From Formosa sp. Hel1_33_131 (GTDB lineage Bacteria; Bacteroidota; Bacteroidia; Flavobacteriales; Flavobacteriaceae), in NCBI GenBank assembly GCA_949499105.1, contig CATEFX010000019.1, forward strand, positions 1 through 64,000: 64,000 nucleotides of DNA, written 5' to 3'. How positions within the stretch are numbered: the first letter of the stretch is position 1; the number at the start of each line of letters is the position of its first letter. This document shows positions 61,952 to 64,000 of the stretch, piece after piece. The position numbers and the translations under genes were made by a program. The notes under the pieces are model-generated. The model was not told the DNA's origin, searched no databases, and saw nothing but the letters and a program-made list of their open reading frames with translations.

Positions 61952-64000
61952 TTAGTACCATTTTCTTCTAAATAATTCTAAAATACTAAAAGGATCAGCT
62001 GTTAAAATAAATCGAATTTTTTGACTGTATTGAGGTTGAGAGATTTCCCAACCAAGATTTGAATAAAATGGAAAATAGACTTCTAAAAAATCTGTAATTA
62101 AATTTAACCGAACTCCAGAATCATAAACAAATTCGGGAGATTGAAATTTATTTTTGATTAATCCAATATCGCCGTACGCTTGAATATATTTCCAAATAGA
62201 TGCACTTCCATTTAAGGTTGTAATCCACTGGTTCGCATAGGCTGTGTTTAATTTAGATTTAAAACCGCCTTCTGCCAAAATCACTTGCTGACTAAAGATT
62301 CCTGTGGATTCAAACTGTCCTAAATAATTATATTCAATTAAATAATCATTGGGACGGTCTAATGCAAAATTAAAATTATTCACATCAGAAGGCGTGTTGT
62401 TATACAAGAAACTTCCTGCGTAGAATCTCAGGTTGTACTGAAAGTTATTTTTGTTCCGTTGACGGACTTCATATTTTAAGGCAATCTTCCCAAAGGTTTT
62501 TGAAAATTGAGTATCAAAAAACCAACTTTTAAATTTTATAAATTCATTATTAGAAAAACGGTAGTTCACATTAAAAACTTCATAGGAAGGAATTAATTTT
62601 AGACCATTTTGAAACTGAACTTGTGTTTTATCAATCGAGACAAATCGGATACTCAAACGCTTAAAGGCATTGGACCGAAGGCTAAAAGGTTTTCGAAAAT
62701 AAAAGTTTAAATAAGGTTCAAATTTAGTCAAAAACACATTTTCTGCAAGTGTAGATCGCCATAATGACACTCCGTATTTAATATTAAATAAGGGTTGACC
62801 CTCAAAATAAGTTTGTTTTACAAGTTTAATAAACCCAGTTAATGATTTTGAGTTGACACTGTAATTTGGCGAAATTCCATAAATAAACGATTTCCTTAAG
62901 AGTCCGTTATTATTTAGCGTCGCTCCCAGAGTCAACCCATCATAGATATTTCTAAATTCAACAATAGGATTTAAATAGAGCTGGTTATAATTTGGTGCTT
63001 CAACATCTTTAAACAATCGAATTTGAAAAGGTTTATTAAATACAGATTTCTGACTTAAAGATTTAAAGTTATTTCGAAAATTAAATTCAGGGACCTTTTG
63101 ACCAAAATTTAAAATGAGTTGGTCCTCTTGATTGTTGGGGATTGAAAATCTTTTTTCTTTTCCAATATCTTTCAGCCATATTTTAGAAATAACAACGGAG
63201 TCTTTTAAAGTAAAAAGGGAGATAGGAGTCGATCCTGATTTTTTGTTTTTTATATTAAATTCAATTGAATCTTTGGTGGTTTTGACCTTCGTAATTTTAT
63301 AATCGAGTTGTTTATTACTAATAAGATACTCATCAAAAAACCAATCAATATCCTTGGTAGTTTTTGAGTTCATATAAGACTTAAAATCCAAGCTAGTTGA
63401 AGGCTTTTGATTTGTGGAATGTATAAATTCAGTCATCCATTGGTACATTGAAGAAGTCCCAATATAGTCTTCAAGATATAGGAGTCCCAAAGCTGCTTTG
63501 TATTTACTAGATAAGGTTTCATTAAACTTTACCAACGCATCATTTTGAGAATTCAGTGCTTGATCGCGACCAATTCGGGCCATGTGCGCATACGATAAAC
63601 GGTATTGTTCATTGTAGTTTAATTTTGAAATGTTGTAAGCGCGTAATCCCCATAGTTTTGAAAGCTTTCCAATGATCTTTTGATCGGGATAAAATTGCGC
63701 CACATATTTCATTAAAAGCAAGGTTTCAAATCCAGATCTAAGCCAATGATCTTTTCTTGGATTCATGACTAATAGTTTTTCTATGTGCAACTGAATTAAA
63801 TTTTTAGCGATGGTTAGCTCGAATTCAAATTGTTTTGAAAAAGGGGTCAAGAAATCGGGTAGGATATTGAGACCATAGATAGGTGTTTTTTTGGTGTCTA
63901 TATCTGACAGTACTAGTTTTGAGTGCGGATAGGGAGAAAGTTCAGTATTTAGAAACTGAATGACCTTGTCAAACACCAATACTTGACCAATATCATTTAT
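61952..64000 (-). CDS. M1-peptidase-like protein with C-terminal outer-membrane barrel (partial)
   Basis: The frame stays open to the window edge, so the N-terminus is missing; 675 residues are listed in the ORF track. The first about 210 visible residues resemble the catalytic and helical parts of M1 gluzincins (NPRKDHWLRSGFETLLLMKY, WMTEFIHS, IDWFFDEYLI). Where HExxH and its downstream glutamate are expected I see KNLIQ and RSGF, so the zinc site looks lost. From about residue 330 the chain becomes repeated aromatic/polar strands (FRNIYDGLTLGATLNNNGLL), ending PFSILELFRRKWY, as in outer-membrane barrels. Confidence 0.65.
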   Translation of the reverse strand: MNDIGQVLVFDKVIQFLNTELSPYPHSKLVLSDIDTKKTPIYGLNILPDFLTPFSKQFEFELTIAKNLIQLHIEKLLVMNPRKDHWLRSGFETLLLMKYVAQFYPDQKIIGKLSKLWGLRAYNISKLNYNEQYRLSYAHMARIGRDQALNSQNDALVKFNETLSSKYKAALGLLYLEDYIGTSSMYQWMTEFIHSTNQKPSTSLDFKSYMNSKTTKDIDWFFDEYLISNKQLDYKITKVKTTKDSIEFNIKNKKSGSTPISLFTLKDSVVISKIWLKDIGKEKRFSIPNNQEDQLILNFGQKVPEFNFRNNFKSLSQKSVFNKPFQIRLFKDVEAPNYNQLYLNPIVEFRNIYDGLTLGATLNNNGLLRKSFIYGISPNYSVNSKSLTGFIKLVKQTYFEGQPLFNIKYGVSLWRSTLAENVFLTKFEPYLNFYFRKPFSLRSNAFKRLSIRFVSIDKTQVQFQNGLKLIPSYEVFNVNYRFSNNEFIKFKSWFFDTQFSKTFGKIALKYEVRQRNKNNFQYNLRFYAGSFLYNNTPSDVNNFNFALDRPNDYLIEYNYLGQFESTGIFSQQVILAEGGFKSKLNTAYANQWITTLNGSASIWKYIQAYGDIGLIKNKFQSPEFVYDSGVRLNLITDFLEVYFPFYSNLGWEISQPQYSQKIRFILTADPFSILELFRRKWY

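Noticed and set aside
1-64000. CRISPR arrays, rRNA, prophage or complete insertion sequences
   Set aside because: No spaced repeats, rRNA sequence, transposase or phage structural genes were seen; XerD is the housekeeping type.

Overview
The window is a low-GC stretch of a chromosome from a member of the Flavobacteriaceae (Bacteroidota), probably marine. The evidence is type IX secretion genes (porQ and an orphan C-terminal sorting domain), Bacteroidota-type promoters (TTTG-N19/20-TAnnTTTG), lipoboxes followed by CGSDDD, a fused CcsBA, a fused alpha/beta 2-oxoacid dehydrogenase E1, BshB1 of bacillithiol synthesis, and gene neighbourhoods typical of the family (ftsK-lolA-lptF/G-ribBA, lon-porQ-cmk, DUF2520-kdsC-maf). 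I see no rRNA, CRISPR array, prophage or intact insertion sequence. There are two tRNA genes (Ser-UGA and His-GUG). The last gene runs off the right edge.

Layout. 1-7.6 kb: a possible structured RNA, rny (RNase Y), convergent xerD, an exported formylglycine-generating-enzyme-like lipoprotein, a small outer-membrane protein, a GNAT acetyltransferase, and two tandem paralogous lipoproteins whose first 197 nt are almost identical. 7.7-16 kb: tRNA-Ser, a nitroreductase, a DegT-type aminotransferase, then the minus-strand block ftsK-lolA-lptF/G-ribBA (chromosome segregation, lipoprotein and LPS transport, riboflavin). 16-22.8 kb is the most irregular part. It holds a large AsmA-family gene whose 3' end is repeated 0.6 kb downstream, with an orphan T9SS sorting domain and a LuxR-type helix-turn-helix fragment between the copies. 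A CBS protein, an AbiH-type phage-defence gene flanked by small repeats, and a YdjM-like membrane protein follow.

22.8-40 kb is housekeeping: a trans-sulfuration-family PLP enzyme with a divergent Lrp regulator, lipoamide dehydrogenase, a sigma-70 family factor, a DEAD-box helicase, pabB, tilS, a YheT hydrolase, maf, kdsC, a DUF2520 protein, ccsBA, a HAD phosphatase, a second PLP enzyme and bshB1. 40-53 kb: tRNA-His, an M28 peptidase, a 0.74-kb non-coding gap, a small outer-membrane protein, aroQ, a second lipoamide dehydrogenase, two overlapping msrB genes, an M48 lipoprotein protease, a UMF1-type transporter, then lon-porQ-cmk. 53-64 kb: a LysM protein, rpsA, a truncated haemoglobin, a peroxiredoxin-thioredoxin-DUF6952 operon, an NhaC antiporter, the fused E1, and the C-terminal part of an M1-peptidase-like protein joined to a probable outer-membrane barrel.

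Coherent groups are peroxide and methionine-sulfoxide repair (ahpC, thioredoxin, two MsrB), envelope biogenesis (LolA, LptF/G, AsmA, KdsC, PorQ), 2-oxoacid oxidation (two E3 enzymes and one fused E1) and sulfur/thiol metabolism (two trans-sulfuration enzymes, BshB1). The best candidates for unusual biology are the composite scar at 18.9-19.6 kb, the gene-converted lipoprotein pair, the RibBA that lacks the zinc cysteines of its GTP cyclohydrolase half, the E1 with an apparent D/N swap in the cofactor motif, the M1-like protein without HExxH, and the possible RNA upstream of rny. Everything here comes from reading the sequence and the supplied translations. No database search was run.
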